A stretch of DNA of 64,000 bases from an uncultured Lachnospiraceae bacterium (GCA_934401915.1 CAKRSV010000003.1:306604-370603), one strand, 5' to 3'. Positions 7,716 to 17,358 are shown, counted from the stretch's first letter. Program-made: numbers and translations. The notes: generated by a model from the sequence alone, not told the origin.

Positions 7716-8741
7716 ATGGCAACGATAAGTTTGTGTATGATCGTCAGAAACGAAGAGAAAATTCTGGACAGATGCCTGCAAAGTCTTGACGGGCTGATGG
7801 ATGAGATCATTGTGGTGGACACCGGATCGGAGGATCGCACGAAGGAGATCGCCTCCAGGTACACCGACCGGATCTATGACTTTACGTGGATCGGAGATTT
7901 CGCGGCAGCGCGCAATTTTGCTTTTTCCAAGGCAACCATGGAGTACATCTACACCGCCGACGCAGACGAGGTCCTGGATGCGGAAAACCGGGAGAGATTC
8001 CGGCAGCTGAAGGAAACGCTGCTCCCGGAGATCGACATCGTGCAGATGTACTACGCAAACCAGCTTTGCTTCGGGACGATCTATAATTATGATAAAGAGC
8101 TGCGGCCCAAGCTTTTCCGCAGGCAGCGTGAATTTTGCTGGGAGGGCGCAGTCCATGAGCAGGTGCGGCTTTCCCCGGTGATCTATGACAGTGAGATAGA
8201 GATCCTCCATATGCCGGAGAGCAATCACAAGGACCGGGATCTTGCGGCGTTTGAACGGCTGGTGAGGGAAGGAAAGCGCCTGGACCGCAGGCTTCACGGG
8301 ATCTATGCGCGCGAGCTGTTCGTGTCCGGGGATGAAAAGGATTTTCGGCGGGCACGGGATTTCTTCCGGGAATCCTGTCAGGACAGCGGCAGAAGCGTGG
8401 AGGAGATCAAAGAGGCGGCGTGCGTGGCGGCGAGAGCGGCCCGGCTGGCTGGTGACATCCCGGATTTTTATAAATATGCCGTGAAGGTGCTGGCATGCGA
8501 CGGCTGCGCGGAAATCTGCTGCGAGCTGGGAAGCTATTATCTGGAAAAGAGAGATATAGACGAGGCGATCCTGTGGTTTTATAATGGAGCGTACGAGACG
8601 GAGAGCATCCTGAATATCCATTGCAGCGGGGACACGGCGCTCAGAGGACTGGAGAGCTGTTATCGCCAAAAGGGAGACAAAGAGCTGGAGGCGCAGTACC
8701 GGAAGCTGGCAGAGGAGTGGAAAGCGCCGGAGGCCCGGTGA
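7716..8741 (+). CDS. Family 2 glycosyltransferase with a TPR-like tail
   Basis: 341 residues. The N-terminal ~200 form a GT-A fold: SLCMIVRNEE, VVDTGSEDRT, and DADEV as the nucleotide-sugar/metal motif. The remainder (about 230-335) is helical with TPR-like spacing, as in a common class of Gram-positive cytoplasmic glycosyltransferases that act on peptides or cell-surface acceptors. AGAGGAAAAG supplies the ribosome binding site. It follows the acyltransferase pair after 111 bases and fits an envelope-modification group. The sugar and acceptor are unknown. Confidence 0.85.
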   Translation: MATISLCMIVRNEEKILDRCLQSLDGLMDEIIVVDTGSEDRTKEIASRYTDRIYDFTWIGDFAAARNFAFSKATMEYIYTADADEVLDAENRERFRQLKETLLPEIDIVQMYYANQLCFGTIYNYDKELRPKLFRRQREFCWEGAVHEQVRLSPVIYDSEIEILHMPESNHKDRDLAAFERLVREGKRLDRRLHGIYARELFVSGDEKDFRRARDFFRESCQDSGRSVEEIKEAACVAARAARLAGDIPDFYKYAVKVLACDGCAEICCELGSYYLEKRDIDEAILWFYNGAYETESILNIHCSGDTALRGLESCYRQKGDKELEAQYRKLAEEWKAPEAR

Positions 8742-8799
8742 TCCGCAGAGGATCCGGGCGGACGTTTATAATACTGAGCAGAAAGAGAGCAGGCAGACT

Positions 8800-9861
8800 A
8801 TGAAATGGGAAGAGAACGTAAGAAAAGTAGTGCCGTATACGCCGGGAGAGCAGCCGGCAGGCAAAAATATCATTAAACTGAACACCAACGAATGCCCCTA
8901 TCCGCCGGCGCCGGGCGTCGCAAAGCGGATGGCGGAGCTTGATACCGACAAGATGAGACTGTATCCGGCGTTCCCGGAAAATACGGAGCTGGCAAAGGAG
9001 CTGGCGGACTTTTACCATATTGATAAGGAAGAGCTGTTTATCGGCGTGGGGTCCGACGACGTCCTTTCGATGGCATTTCTGACATTTTTCCATGGGGAAA
9101 AGCCGATCCTGTTCCCGGACATCACCTACTCTTTCTATGATGTGTGGGCGGATGTGTACGGGATCCCTTACGAAAGAAAGCCGCTGGATGAATCGTTCTG
9201 CATCCGGCCGGAGGATTACCGGCAGCCAAACGGAGGCGTGATCTTCCCAAATCCGAATGCGCCGACCGGACAGTTGATGGAGCTTGAAAAGGTGGAGCAG
9301 ATCATCCGGGAGAATCAGGATGTGGTCGTGATCGTGGACGAAGCCTATATTGACTTCGGAGGCGTCAGCGCGCTGCCGCTGATCCGCAAATACGACAATC
9401 TGCTGGTGGTGCAGACCTTTTCCAAATCCCGCGCCATGGCGGGAATGAGGATCGGCTACGCGATGGGAAATCCGAAGCTGATCCGGTACCTGAACGATGT
9501 GAAGTATTCGGTCAATTCCTACACGATGAACTATGCGGCGCTGGAGCTCGGCTCGGCTTCGATAAAGGACAGTGCCTATTTCAGGGAGTGCTGTGACAGG
9601 ATCATGCAGACCAGAGAGCGGGCGGAGACAGAGCTTGCCGGGCTTGGATTTACGTTCCAGAAGTCGGCCAGCAACTTTATCTTTGCATCGCACAAGACGG
9701 TTCCGGCGGCAGAGATCTTTGAAAAACTGAAAGAAAAAGGAATTTACGTCAGACACTGGAACAAGGAGCGCATAAGCAATTATCTGCGCATCTCGATCGG
9801 AACCGATGAACAGATGGAAAGCCTGTACCGCGCGCTGCGGGAGATCCTGGCTTGTATTTAG
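8800..9861 (+). CDS. hisC: Histidinol-phosphate aminotransferase
   Basis: 353-residue PLP enzyme of fold type I that converts imidazole-acetol phosphate to histidinol phosphate in histidine synthesis. KLNTNECPYPPAP near the N-terminus is the HisC substrate-binding start, VDEAYIDF carries the PLP-binding Asp and Tyr, and Lys209 in TFSKSRAMAGMRIG is the Schiff-base residue. Length is normal. No other his gene is nearby, so it stands apart from a his operon; broad HisC-like aminotransferases can also take aromatic amino acids. Confidence 0.92.
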   Translation: MKWEENVRKVVPYTPGEQPAGKNIIKLNTNECPYPPAPGVAKRMAELDTDKMRLYPAFPENTELAKELADFYHIDKEELFIGVGSDDVLSMAFLTFFHGEKPILFPDITYSFYDVWADVYGIPYERKPLDESFCIRPEDYRQPNGGVIFPNPNAPTGQLMELEKVEQIIRENQDVVVIVDEAYIDFGGVSALPLIRKYDNLLVVQTFSKSRAMAGMRIGYAMGNPKLIRYLNDVKYSVNSYTMNYAALELGSASIKDSAYFRECCDRIMQTRERAETELAGLGFTFQKSASNFIFASHKTVPAAEIFEKLKEKGIYVRHWNKERISNYLRISIGTDEQMESLYRALREILACI

Positions 9862-9874
9862 GAATGGAGGAGAC

Positions 9875-10375
9875 ATGGAAAGTTTAGCAACAGCATTTGC
9901 AGTATCACTTGGAAAATATGTATCGAAGGAGATCGTTGTGTTCATCATCTCGATGATCCCGATTTTGGAGCTGAGGGGAGGACTGATCGTCGCCTCTCTT
10001 CTGAAGGTGCCGATCACGACGGCGATCCCGCTCTGCGTTGCCGGGAATATCCTTCCGATCCCGTTCATCCTGCTTTTTATCAAGCAGATCTTTAAGTGGA
10101 TGAAAAAGGTAAAATGCTTCCGCGGGCTGATCGAGCGGATCGAGAACCGTGCGATGAGCAAGAGCGACAGTATCAAGAAATATGAGTTCTGGGGACTGGT
10201 GATCTTTGTCGGTATTCCGCTTCCGGGAACCGGCGCATGGACCGGCTCGCTGATCGCAGCACTGCTGGATATCGATTTTAAGAAGGCGGTACTGGCAGAG
10301 CTTCTGGGCATCGTGATGGCGACGGTCATTATGGCGATCTTTTCTTACGGTCTGCTGGGAGCGCTGGTAGGCTGA
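9875..10375 (+). CDS. Small multidrug export family membrane protein (COG2426-like)
   Basis: 166 residues with four or so membrane segments and the family's conserved MIPILELRGG near the N-terminus and GIPLPGTGAWTG in the middle. The start at 9875 follows GGAGG by six bases and lies 13 bases after hisC; an earlier in-frame ATG inside hisC has no site. The annotated name comes from homologues, and actual transport of drugs is not well established for this family. Confidence 0.85.
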   Translation: MESLATAFAVSLGKYVSKEIVVFIISMIPILELRGGLIVASLLKVPITTAIPLCVAGNILPIPFILLFIKQIFKWMKKVKCFRGLIERIENRAMSKSDSIKKYEFWGLVIFVGIPLPGTGAWTGSLIAALLDIDFKKAVLAELLGIVMATVIMAIFSYGLLGALVG

Positions 10376-10430
10376 CAGGGACGGCAGTCTGTTTCGAGGC
10401 AAGACAGATTGCCCGGGAATGAGGAATTAC

Positions 10431-13127
10431 ATGAAAAGTAGAAAAACGTGGATCGCAGCCGGGATCCTGCTTTTGACAGCGATGCTGGTGTTCCTTGGCG
10501 GACGGCTCCTGTCGGACCGCCTGCCGGGGGGCGGCAGCAAAAACCTTGCACTGCAACGGGGTGTGAAGGCGCGCTGTGACAGCACGGAGAACGAGGAACT
10601 GACGGCGGATAAGGTGATCGACGGGGACGACCAGAACCGGTCGTCCAGATGGTCGAGCGAAAACAACTGGGACAATGCGCAGCATTATATCGAACTGGAA
10701 TTTCCGGAAGAAATTTCAGTTTCTTTTGTTGTGCTGAAATGGGAGCGGAGAAACGCGGTTCACTATGCGCTGGAAGGCTCTGCCGACGGAAAAGAATACG
10801 AGGTTCTGCAGGAATTTATGACAGTACCGTCAGAAAAGAAGCAGGAGATTCCTCTGGAGGATTCGCATAGGCTGCGTTTCCTGCGGCTGTCGGTCTACGA
10901 AGTATCCCAGAAGGAGGAGGACTACTCCAACCTTTACCAGAATGTTTCCCTGTACGAGATCGAGGTCTATGAGGACAAGCCGGCGGCTTATCTGCTGGAG
11001 GCGCCCGAGGTCGAGACGGCGGAGGACGGAAGCCGTTATCTGGCCACGCCCAAGGCTCCGGAGGGCTGCGAGGTCCGTTTTATCGGGGCGGACTATGAGC
11101 AGATCATCGGGGCGGACGGGACGGTCTACGATACCATTCAGGAGAAGGAAGTGACAGTTGGCTTTCTGGTGACGGACGCGGCGCAGGGAGAAGAGCGGGA
11201 GCGGTCGTTCACGATCGCTGTTCCGGCAAGCCGCAGGGAGGAAAACGAAGCGAACGAAAAGCCGTCGGTTACGCCTGCACTGGCAGAGTGGGCAGGTGGA
11301 AGCGGAACCTTTGCGCTGGGGCAGGAAAGCAGGATCCTGCTTGCAGTTCCGGAGACGGACGAGCAGGCGGCATGGCGTGTGGCGGAGCTTCTCGCGGACG
11401 AGCTGGGGGAGTGCTGCGCCCTGCATCCTGCAATCCTTCCGGGGACGGCGGAGGATGCGAAGGCTGGCGACGTGGTCCTTGGACTGACGGACGAAGGCAG
11501 CGGTCTTGGCGAAGAAGGATATACGATGGAAAATGGTGACACTTGTGTCATAAAGGCAGAGACGATCACCGGACTTCGCTGGGGAAGCGTGACGCTGCGG
11601 CAGCTTCACGACACGTACGGAGACAGCATCCCGCAGGGAGAGATCCGGGATTATCCTCTCTATGCGGTGCGCGGATTTGGCATCGATGTGGCACGAAAAG
11701 CCGTTTCCATGGATACGCTCACGGCGATGCTGAAGGAGATGTCCTACTATAAGATGAACGATCTGGGACTGCATCTGAACGACAATGTGATCCTCGCTAC
11801 CAGCGGGCTGGACGGCTCGGTGGAGGAGGCGTTGACGGCAAAAAGCGCGTTTCGTCTGGAATCGGATGTGGCAAACGCGGAGGGAAAGCGCCTTACAAGC
11901 GAGGAATATGCGTATACCAGGGAAGAACTGAACACCTTTATCGAGACGGCGGCGCTGTACGGGGTACAGGTCGTGCCGGAGATCGACACGCCGGCGCACT
12001 CGCTCGCCATCACAAGCCTTTATCCGGAATATGCGCTCGGAAACAATCCGCTCTGGGCAGATCAGATCAATCTGGAGAATACGGAGGCGACCGCGCTTGT
12101 AAAAAAGATCTGGGAAGAGGCGCTGGACACCGGAAACGGCGCTTTCCGCAGCGCCGGGACAGTCAATATCGGTATGGATGAGTATTATGGGGACGGGGAA
12201 AAGTACCGTCAGTATCTGGAGGAGATCGACCAGCTTGTGCAGGGGTACGGCAAAGTGGTGCGTCTGTGGGGAAGCCTGGGAAATATCGACGGGACAAAGA
12301 CGCCGTCGACGGACGGATTGCAGATGAACATCTGGAGCACGGTGTGGGCAGATCCGGTGGAAATGTACCATCAGGGCTATTCGGTCATCAATATGCAGAA
12401 TAATCATCTGTATATTATTCCGGGCGGAGGATATGACTATTTAGATACGAAGGAGCTTTCGGAAAACTGGGAACCGAACCGGTTTTATGACCATGATATA
12501 TCGGAGACGGTGCCGGCGTATTCCCCGCAGATGCTGGGTGCCGCGTACATGATCTGGAACGATATGAGCGGCAGGCTGGATCTGGGGATCTCCGAGGCAG
12601 ATCTCTATGACCGCTTTGCACAGCCACTTGCAGTCCTGGCAGAAAAGCTGTGGGGAGAGCAGGCAAAAGAGGCGGCACAGCCGACAGGGCATGGACACAG
12701 CGCAGGATATGTCGATCCGCAGAAGGGCATAGCACCCTCCTATGAGATCGAGTGCCGGGTATTTTTGGAAAAAGAAGTGCAGGAAGGTGCGGAGGGTCAG
12801 GTACTTTCCAGAAGCGACAGTGCATATGGCGAGTGGGCGTTCTACGCGGCGGAACCGGAGAGCGGAAAGGTCGGCTTTGCAAGGGAAGGAAAAACCTATA
12901 CCTTCGACTACATGCTGCCGGTGCAGCAGTGGGTGACGCTTAAAATTGTCGGGGAGATCGGGATGACCACGCTTTATGTGGATGGTGAGAAGGTCGGAAC
13001 GCTCGGCAGCAGGGAGCCGTTTGAAGAATATGCGACTCTTGTCTTTCCGATTCAGTATCTGGACAGGGAGACGGGACGCTTTGACGGGCAGGCCGAGTGG
13101 ACAGCGCTTGGAAAACAGGGAGAGTAA
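10431..13127 (+). CDS. Surface beta-N-acetylhexosaminidase, GH20, with F5/8C and LamG-like domains
   Basis: 898 residues, N-terminal membrane segment at about 6-26. Region 35-170 looks like an F5/8-type C (CBM32-like) domain. The GH20 catalytic barrel runs from about 408 (YAVRGFGIDVARKAVSMD) to about 745, with the catalytic Asp583-Glu584 pair in NIGMDEYYG. A C-terminal ~130 residues from EIECRVFLEK resembles a LamG/concanavalin sandwich. The NIGMDEY form of the active site is closer to lacto-N-biosidase-like GH20 enzymes than to the H-x-GGDE form of classical hexosaminidases, so host glycans or milk oligosaccharides are plausible substrates. The start at 10431 has GAGGAA upstream; an ATG at 10419 does not. 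Confidence 0.85.
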   Translation: MKSRKTWIAAGILLLTAMLVFLGGRLLSDRLPGGGSKNLALQRGVKARCDSTENEELTADKVIDGDDQNRSSRWSSENNWDNAQHYIELEFPEEISVSFVVLKWERRNAVHYALEGSADGKEYEVLQEFMTVPSEKKQEIPLEDSHRLRFLRLSVYEVSQKEEDYSNLYQNVSLYEIEVYEDKPAAYLLEAPEVETAEDGSRYLATPKAPEGCEVRFIGADYEQIIGADGTVYDTIQEKEVTVGFLVTDAAQGEERERSFTIAVPASRREENEANEKPSVTPALAEWAGGSGTFALGQESRILLAVPETDEQAAWRVAELLADELGECCALHPAILPGTAEDAKAGDVVLGLTDEGSGLGEEGYTMENGDTCVIKAETITGLRWGSVTLRQLHDTYGDSIPQGEIRDYPLYAVRGFGIDVARKAVSMDTLTAMLKEMSYYKMNDLGLHLNDNVILATSGLDGSVEEALTAKSAFRLESDVANAEGKRLTSEEYAYTREELNTFIETAALYGVQVVPEIDTPAHSLAITSLYPEYALGNNPLWADQINLENTEATALVKKIWEEALDTGNGAFRSAGTVNIGMDEYYGDGEKYRQYLEEIDQLVQGYGKVVRLWGSLGNIDGTKTPSTDGLQMNIWSTVWADPVEMYHQGYSVINMQNNHLYIIPGGGYDYLDTKELSENWEPNRFYDHDISETVPAYSPQMLGAAYMIWNDMSGRLDLGISEADLYDRFAQPLAVLAEKLWGEQAKEAAQPTGHGHSAGYVDPQKGIAPSYEIECRVFLEKEVQEGAEGQVLSRSDSAYGEWAFYAAEPESGKVGFAREGKTYTFDYMLPVQQWVTLKIVGEIGMTTLYVDGEKVGTLGSREPFEEYATLVFPIQYLDRETGRFDGQAEWTALGKQGE

Positions 13128-13132
13128 GAAAG

Positions 13133-13960
13133 ATGGAAGCCTATACGGATTTTGCAATGGTGTATGACACCTTTATGGATGAGACGCCCTATGAGCAGTG
13201 GTGTGAATTTCTAATGGAGCTGTTCCGGAAATACGGCGCGCAGAAGGACGACACACGGCAGGAAAACAGCGCCGTCATGGACAATCTGCGGCAGGAGCGC
13301 AACACGGTGCTGGATCTGGGCTGCGGGACAGGTACGCTGACAGAGCTTTTGGCACGCCGCGGCTATGATATGATCGGCGTCGATCTGTCGGAGGAGATGC
13401 TGCGGATCGCCGTGGACAAGAGAGAAAGGTCCGGTCTGGATATCCTTTATCTGTGTCAGGATATGCGGGAGCTTGAGCTGTACGGAACGGTCGGCGCCGC
13501 TGTCAGTGTGTGTGATTCCGTGAATTATCTTCTGGAGGAAGACGATGTGGTACAGACCTTCCGTCTGGTCAACAATTATCTGTATCCGGAGGGACTTTTT
13601 ATCTTCGATTTCAATACGATCTATAAATACGCAGAGATCATCGGTGATACCACGATCGCGGAAAACCGGGAGGAGTGCAGCTTTATCTGGGAAAACACGT
13701 ATTATGAGGAGGAGCGGATCAATGAGTACGATCTGACCATCTTTGTGCGGGAAGAGGGGGACCGGTACCGGAGATTTCAGGAAACCCATTTGCAGCGCGG
13801 CTACTCGCTAAAGGAGATGCGCGGCATGGTCGAGGCGGCAGGACTTCTTTTTGTGGACGCCATCGATGCCGATACGCACAGGGAAGTAACGCAGGAGAGC
13901 GAGCGGATCTACATAGTGGCGCGCAAAGGCTGCACGGAAAATACGATGGTATCGCAATAA
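13133..13960 (+). CDS. Class I SAM-dependent methyltransferase
   Basis: 275 residues. Motif I VLDLGCGTGTLTELL, then GVDLSEEML for the ribose-binding acidic residue. An N-terminal MVYDTFMDETPYEQW and a C-terminal FQETHLQRGYS are typical of a Firmicute group of small-molecule methyltransferases found in many genomes without a known substrate. It starts only six bases after the GH20 stop and is likely co-transcribed with hslO that follows 23 bases later. Confidence 0.85.
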   Translation: MEAYTDFAMVYDTFMDETPYEQWCEFLMELFRKYGAQKDDTRQENSAVMDNLRQERNTVLDLGCGTGTLTELLARRGYDMIGVDLSEEMLRIAVDKRERSGLDILYLCQDMRELELYGTVGAAVSVCDSVNYLLEEDDVVQTFRLVNNYLYPEGLFIFDFNTIYKYAEIIGDTTIAENREECSFIWENTYYEEERINEYDLTIFVREEGDRYRRFQETHLQRGYSLKEMRGMVEAAGLLFVDAIDADTHREVTQESERIYIVARKGCTENTMVSQ

Positions 13961-13983
13961 AAGAGAACCGGGAGGAAAAGAAT

Positions 13984-14868
13984 ATGGCAGATTATATGGT
14001 GAGAGCAACAGCGGCAAATGCACAGATACGCGCCTTTGCAATTACGTCGAGAGACACGGTGGAGTATGCAAGGAGCGCGCATGACCTGAGTCCGGTGGTG
14101 ACGGCGGCACTTGGCAGGCTGATGACGGGCGGCGTGATGATGGGAAGCATGCTGAAAGGAGAGGACGACCTGCTCACGCTCAAGATCAACGGAGCAGGGC
14201 CGGTGCATGGACTGACCGTGACGGCAGATTCCAAAGGCAATGTCAAAGGCTATGCGGATCACCCGCAGGCCATGATGCCGCCGAGCAGCGTCGGAAAGCT
14301 GGATGTGGGCGGCGTGATCGGTCTTGGCGTGCTGACAGTCATCAAGGATATGGGCATGAAAGAGCCGTATTCCTCCACGATCGAGCTGAAGACCGGGGAG
14401 ATCGCCGATGACCTGACCTACTACTTCGCCGCGTCCGAACAGGTGCCGTCGAGCGTAGGACTTGGCGTTCTGATGGAAAAGAACAACACAGTGAAGCAGG
14501 CAGGCGGCTTTATCATCCAGCTGATGCCCTTTACGGAGGACGAGGTGATCGACCGGCTGGAGCAGAAGCTGTCCGGTCTGAAACCGGTGACAACGATGCT
14601 GGAGGAAGGCAATTCTCCGGAGGAGATCCTTAAGCTGATCCTGGGGGATATGGGACTGGAGATCACAGACACGATGCCGGTGCAGTTTCACTGTAACTGC
14701 AGCAAGCCGCTTGTGGAGAAGGTGCTTATCAGCCTGGGAAAGAAGGAGCTGCAAAGTCTGATCGACGAGGGAAAAGATGTGGAACTGAACTGCCATTTCT
14801 GCAACAGCAATTATACGTTCAGCGTGGAGGAAGTGAAGAAGATCCTTGCGCGCACGAAAAAGGCATAG
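13984..14868 (+). CDS. hslO: Redox-regulated chaperonin Hsp33
   Basis: 294 residues, the usual length. Under oxidative stress Hsp33 loses zinc, forms disulfides and holds unfolded proteins in the cytosol. The C-terminal redox switch is complete: CNC with Cys237 and Cys239, and CHFC with Cys270 and Cys273. The N-terminal domain opens with MVRATAANAQIRAFA, typical of the family. RBS GGGAGG lies upstream. Confidence 0.95.
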   Translation: MADYMVRATAANAQIRAFAITSRDTVEYARSAHDLSPVVTAALGRLMTGGVMMGSMLKGEDDLLTLKINGAGPVHGLTVTADSKGNVKGYADHPQAMMPPSSVGKLDVGGVIGLGVLTVIKDMGMKEPYSSTIELKTGEIADDLTYYFAASEQVPSSVGLGVLMEKNNTVKQAGGFIIQLMPFTEDEVIDRLEQKLSGLKPVTTMLEEGNSPEEILKLILGDMGLEITDTMPVQFHCNCSKPLVEKVLISLGKKELQSLIDEGKDVELNCHFCNSNYTFSVEEVKKILARTKKA

Positions 14869-14910
14869 AGTAAGACTTTGAGAGATCACACAGACAGGAG
14901 GCTGCAAGGC

Positions 14911-16824
14911 ATGAGACATGGGTTTGTGAAGGTTGCGGCGATCACGCCGAAGATCAAGGTGGCGGACACCGGATATAATGCAAAAGAGATCACGAAAGAG
15001 ATAGAGAAGGCGTTGGAAAAAGGGGCGAAGATCCTCGTCTTTCCCGAGCTTTGCCTGACCGGTTATACCTGCGGCGATCTATTTTTGCAGGAGACGCTGC
15101 TGGAAGGAGCACTTGATGCGCTGGAGACGGTGGCGGATGCCACGGAGGGAAGCGACGCGCTGGTTTTTGTGGGACTGCCGCTTGCTTTTCAGGGGAAGCT
15201 GTACAACGTGGCCGCCGCACTGCAGGACGGAGAGGTGCTGGCGTTTATCCCCAAAAAGCATATCCCTGCCTATGCAGAATTCTATGAGGCAAGACATTTC
15301 ACGCCGGGGATGGAGAAGCCCGAGCGCTATCTGCTCGGTGACAGGCAGGTACCGATCGGAACCGATATCCTGCTGCAGGTAGAGGGCGTGCGGGGGCTGA
15401 CGGTCGGGTGCGAGATCTGCGAGGATTTCTGGGTGCCGCAGTCTCCCGGAACGGCGCACGCGATGGCGGGAGCGACCGTTTTGGTGAATCTTTCGGCGTC
15501 CAATGAGACAATCGGAAAGGATGCCTACCGGGAGCTTCTGGTAAAGTCAGCCAGCGCAAGACTTCTGGCGGCCTACATTTACTGCTCGGCAGGAGAAGGG
15601 GAGTCCACGCAGGATCTGGTCTTTGGCGGACACAACCTGATCGCAGAAAACGGAACCGTGCTCTGCCAGTCCAAGCGGTTTACACCGCAGGCGGTCTATG
15701 CGGATATCGACGTCCACAGACTGCTGCATGAGAGACGGCGGATGACGACGTTTCCGGTGCAGGGAACTGAAAAGTACGAGGTCATACCGGTGGAGATGGA
15801 GCCGGAAGAGACGAGCCTTTCCCGCACCTTTGAGCCGCAGCCCTTTGTGCCTTCCGGACAGTCGGAGCGGGAAGAGAGATGCGAAGAGATCCTGTCAGTG
15901 CAGTCCTACGGTCTGAAAAAGAGACTGGAACACACCGGCTGCCGGACAGCGGTGATCGGTATTTCCGGGGGGCTTGATTCCACGCTGGCGCTCCTTGTGA
16001 CTGCGCGCGCGTTTGACCTGCTGGCTTTGCCGCGGGAAGGGATCTATGCGGTCACGATGCCCTGCTTTGGCACGACGGACAGAACCTATGACAATGCGTG
16101 CCGCCTTGCAAAGACGCTTGGTGCGACGCTGCGGGAGGTAGATATCCGGGAGGCGGTGACGACCCATTTCCGGGATATCGGACAGGAGATGGAAAAGCAC
16201 GACGTGACCTATGAGAATGGACAGGCCCGCGAGCGGACACAGGTTTTGATGGATCTTGCCAACCGTGTGGGCGGGATCGTGATCGGGACAGGCGATATGT
16301 CGGAGCTTGCGCTGGGCTGGGCGACCTACAACGGAGATCATATGTCCATGTACGGAGTCAATGCCGGAGTTCCCAAGACGCTGGTGCGTCATCTGGTGCA
16401 GTATCATGCGGACACCTGCGAACAGTCAGAGCTGCGGGAGGTGCTTCTGGACGTGCTGGATACGCCGGTCAGTCCTGAACTGCTGCCGCCTGTAGACGGC
16501 GTCATCTCCCAGAAAACAGAGGATCTGGTCGGACCCTATGAGCTTCACGACTTTTTCCTGTACTATATGCTGCGCTGCGGGTTCGAGCCGGAGAAGCTGT
16601 ACCGGGTGGCGTGCAGAGCCTTTGAGGGACTCTATGAAAAAGATGTGATACGGAAATGGATGAAGACATTTTACCGCCGGTTCTTCGCACAGCAGTTCAA
16701 GCGCTCCTGCCTGCCGGACGGGCCGAAGGTGGGTAGCGTCGCCCTGTCGCCGAGGGGCGACCTGCGTATGCCATCGGACGCCTGCGGGACACTCTGGCTG
16801 CAGCAGGTCGAGATGCTTGGATAA
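14911..16824 (+). CDS. nadE: Glutamine-dependent NAD(+) synthetase
   Basis: 637 residues, two domains. The nitrilase-type glutaminase domain (1-~290) has Glu46 in FPELCLTGYT, Lys in FIPKKHIPAY and the nucleophile Cys170 in CEICEDFW; it supplies ammonia. The synthetase domain has the ATP-pyrophosphatase loop ISGGLDST at 351-358 and amidates deamido-NAD. The ATG at 14911 is used because AGGAGG stands 10 bases before it; a TTG at 14878 is in frame but unsupported. Confidence 0.95.
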   Translation: MRHGFVKVAAITPKIKVADTGYNAKEITKEIEKALEKGAKILVFPELCLTGYTCGDLFLQETLLEGALDALETVADATEGSDALVFVGLPLAFQGKLYNVAAALQDGEVLAFIPKKHIPAYAEFYEARHFTPGMEKPERYLLGDRQVPIGTDILLQVEGVRGLTVGCEICEDFWVPQSPGTAHAMAGATVLVNLSASNETIGKDAYRELLVKSASARLLAAYIYCSAGEGESTQDLVFGGHNLIAENGTVLCQSKRFTPQAVYADIDVHRLLHERRRMTTFPVQGTEKYEVIPVEMEPEETSLSRTFEPQPFVPSGQSEREERCEEILSVQSYGLKKRLEHTGCRTAVIGISGGLDSTLALLVTARAFDLLALPREGIYAVTMPCFGTTDRTYDNACRLAKTLGATLREVDIREAVTTHFRDIGQEMEKHDVTYENGQARERTQVLMDLANRVGGIVIGTGDMSELALGWATYNGDHMSMYGVNAGVPKTLVRHLVQYHADTCEQSELREVLLDVLDTPVSPELLPPVDGVISQKTEDLVGPYELHDFFLYYMLRCGFEPEKLYRVACRAFEGLYEKDVIRKWMKTFYRRFFAQQFKRSCLPDGPKVGSVALSPRGDLRMPSDACGTLWLQQVEMLG

Positions 16825-16834
16825 TACCATACAG

Positions 16835-16870
16835 GAAGAAACGGCATAGCCTGAGCAATCCCGTTTCTTC
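16835..16870 (+). terminator. Hairpin after nadE
   Basis: GAAGAAACGG (16835-16844) pairs with CCGTTTCTTC (16861-16870), loop 16 bases. The tail is T-rich but short, so it is a moderate terminator. It lies between nadE and the convergent gene at 16906 and may serve both. Confidence 0.55.
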
Positions 16871-16905
16871 TATAAATATACCATGGCGCGGCAGGATGAT
16901 CCAGG

Positions 16906-17358
16906 TCACGGTTCCTGCGCCTTTTCCAGGGAGTTGGTGATCGCATCCAGAAGAACCATGGAAGTATATTTGCTTTCGTCCGGGTATGTAATACCGTCGA
17001 TTCCCTGGTTGTGGATGATCTGGTCGGCCAGCTCCTCGAAGGAGGGTTGGATCAGAGGATACATGGTGGCGACTGCCTCATCGAGATTGACAAGGCGGAT
17101 CGAATTGATATTGTGTTCATCTACCGTCACTTCGATCTCAACGACATTGTCATTCAGGATGAGAGAGGTCGTGTACACGCCGGGCACATAGGTATTGGAC
17201 GTAGTCTGCGTCAGCGTGGAGGAGGTTTCCTTCTTTTCATCCTCCGGCAGGAACATAATGATGAGAAGGACGATGAAAAGAATACCGAGAGCGGCGAAGA
17301 TTCCGGTATATATCAATTCTTTTACATGAAGCACGACGATTTTGGTTTTGGAACTCAT
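16906..17358 (-). CDS. Membrane protein with an FMN-binding-like extracellular domain
   Basis: 150 residues: basic N-terminus, one membrane segment at about 15-38, a Ser/Thr-rich linker, then a domain beginning YVPGVYTTSL with IEVTVDEHNINSIRL, which resembles the strand pattern of FMN_bind domains (GTY-x-G-x-V-x-VEVTVDGGKI). The covalent-FMN threonine motif of true FMN-binding proteins (SGAT-x-TS) is not seen; KYTSMVLLDAI occupies that place. So flavin attachment is doubtful. GGGGAT precedes the ATG. Divergent from glnA. Confidence 0.6.
   Translation of the reverse strand: MSSKTKIVVLHVKELIYTGIFAALGILFIVLLIIMFLPEDEKKETSSTLTQTTSNTYVPGVYTTSLILNDNVVEIEVTVDEHNINSIRLVNLDEAVATMYPLIQPSFEELADQIIHNQGIDGITYPDESKYTSMVLLDAITNSLEKAQEP

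Noticed and set aside
10942..11800. Long minus-strand open frames opposite the GH20 gene
   Set aside because: High GC at third positions creates long shadow frames; they have no ribosome binding sites and their products are Arg/His/Pro-rich without domain character.
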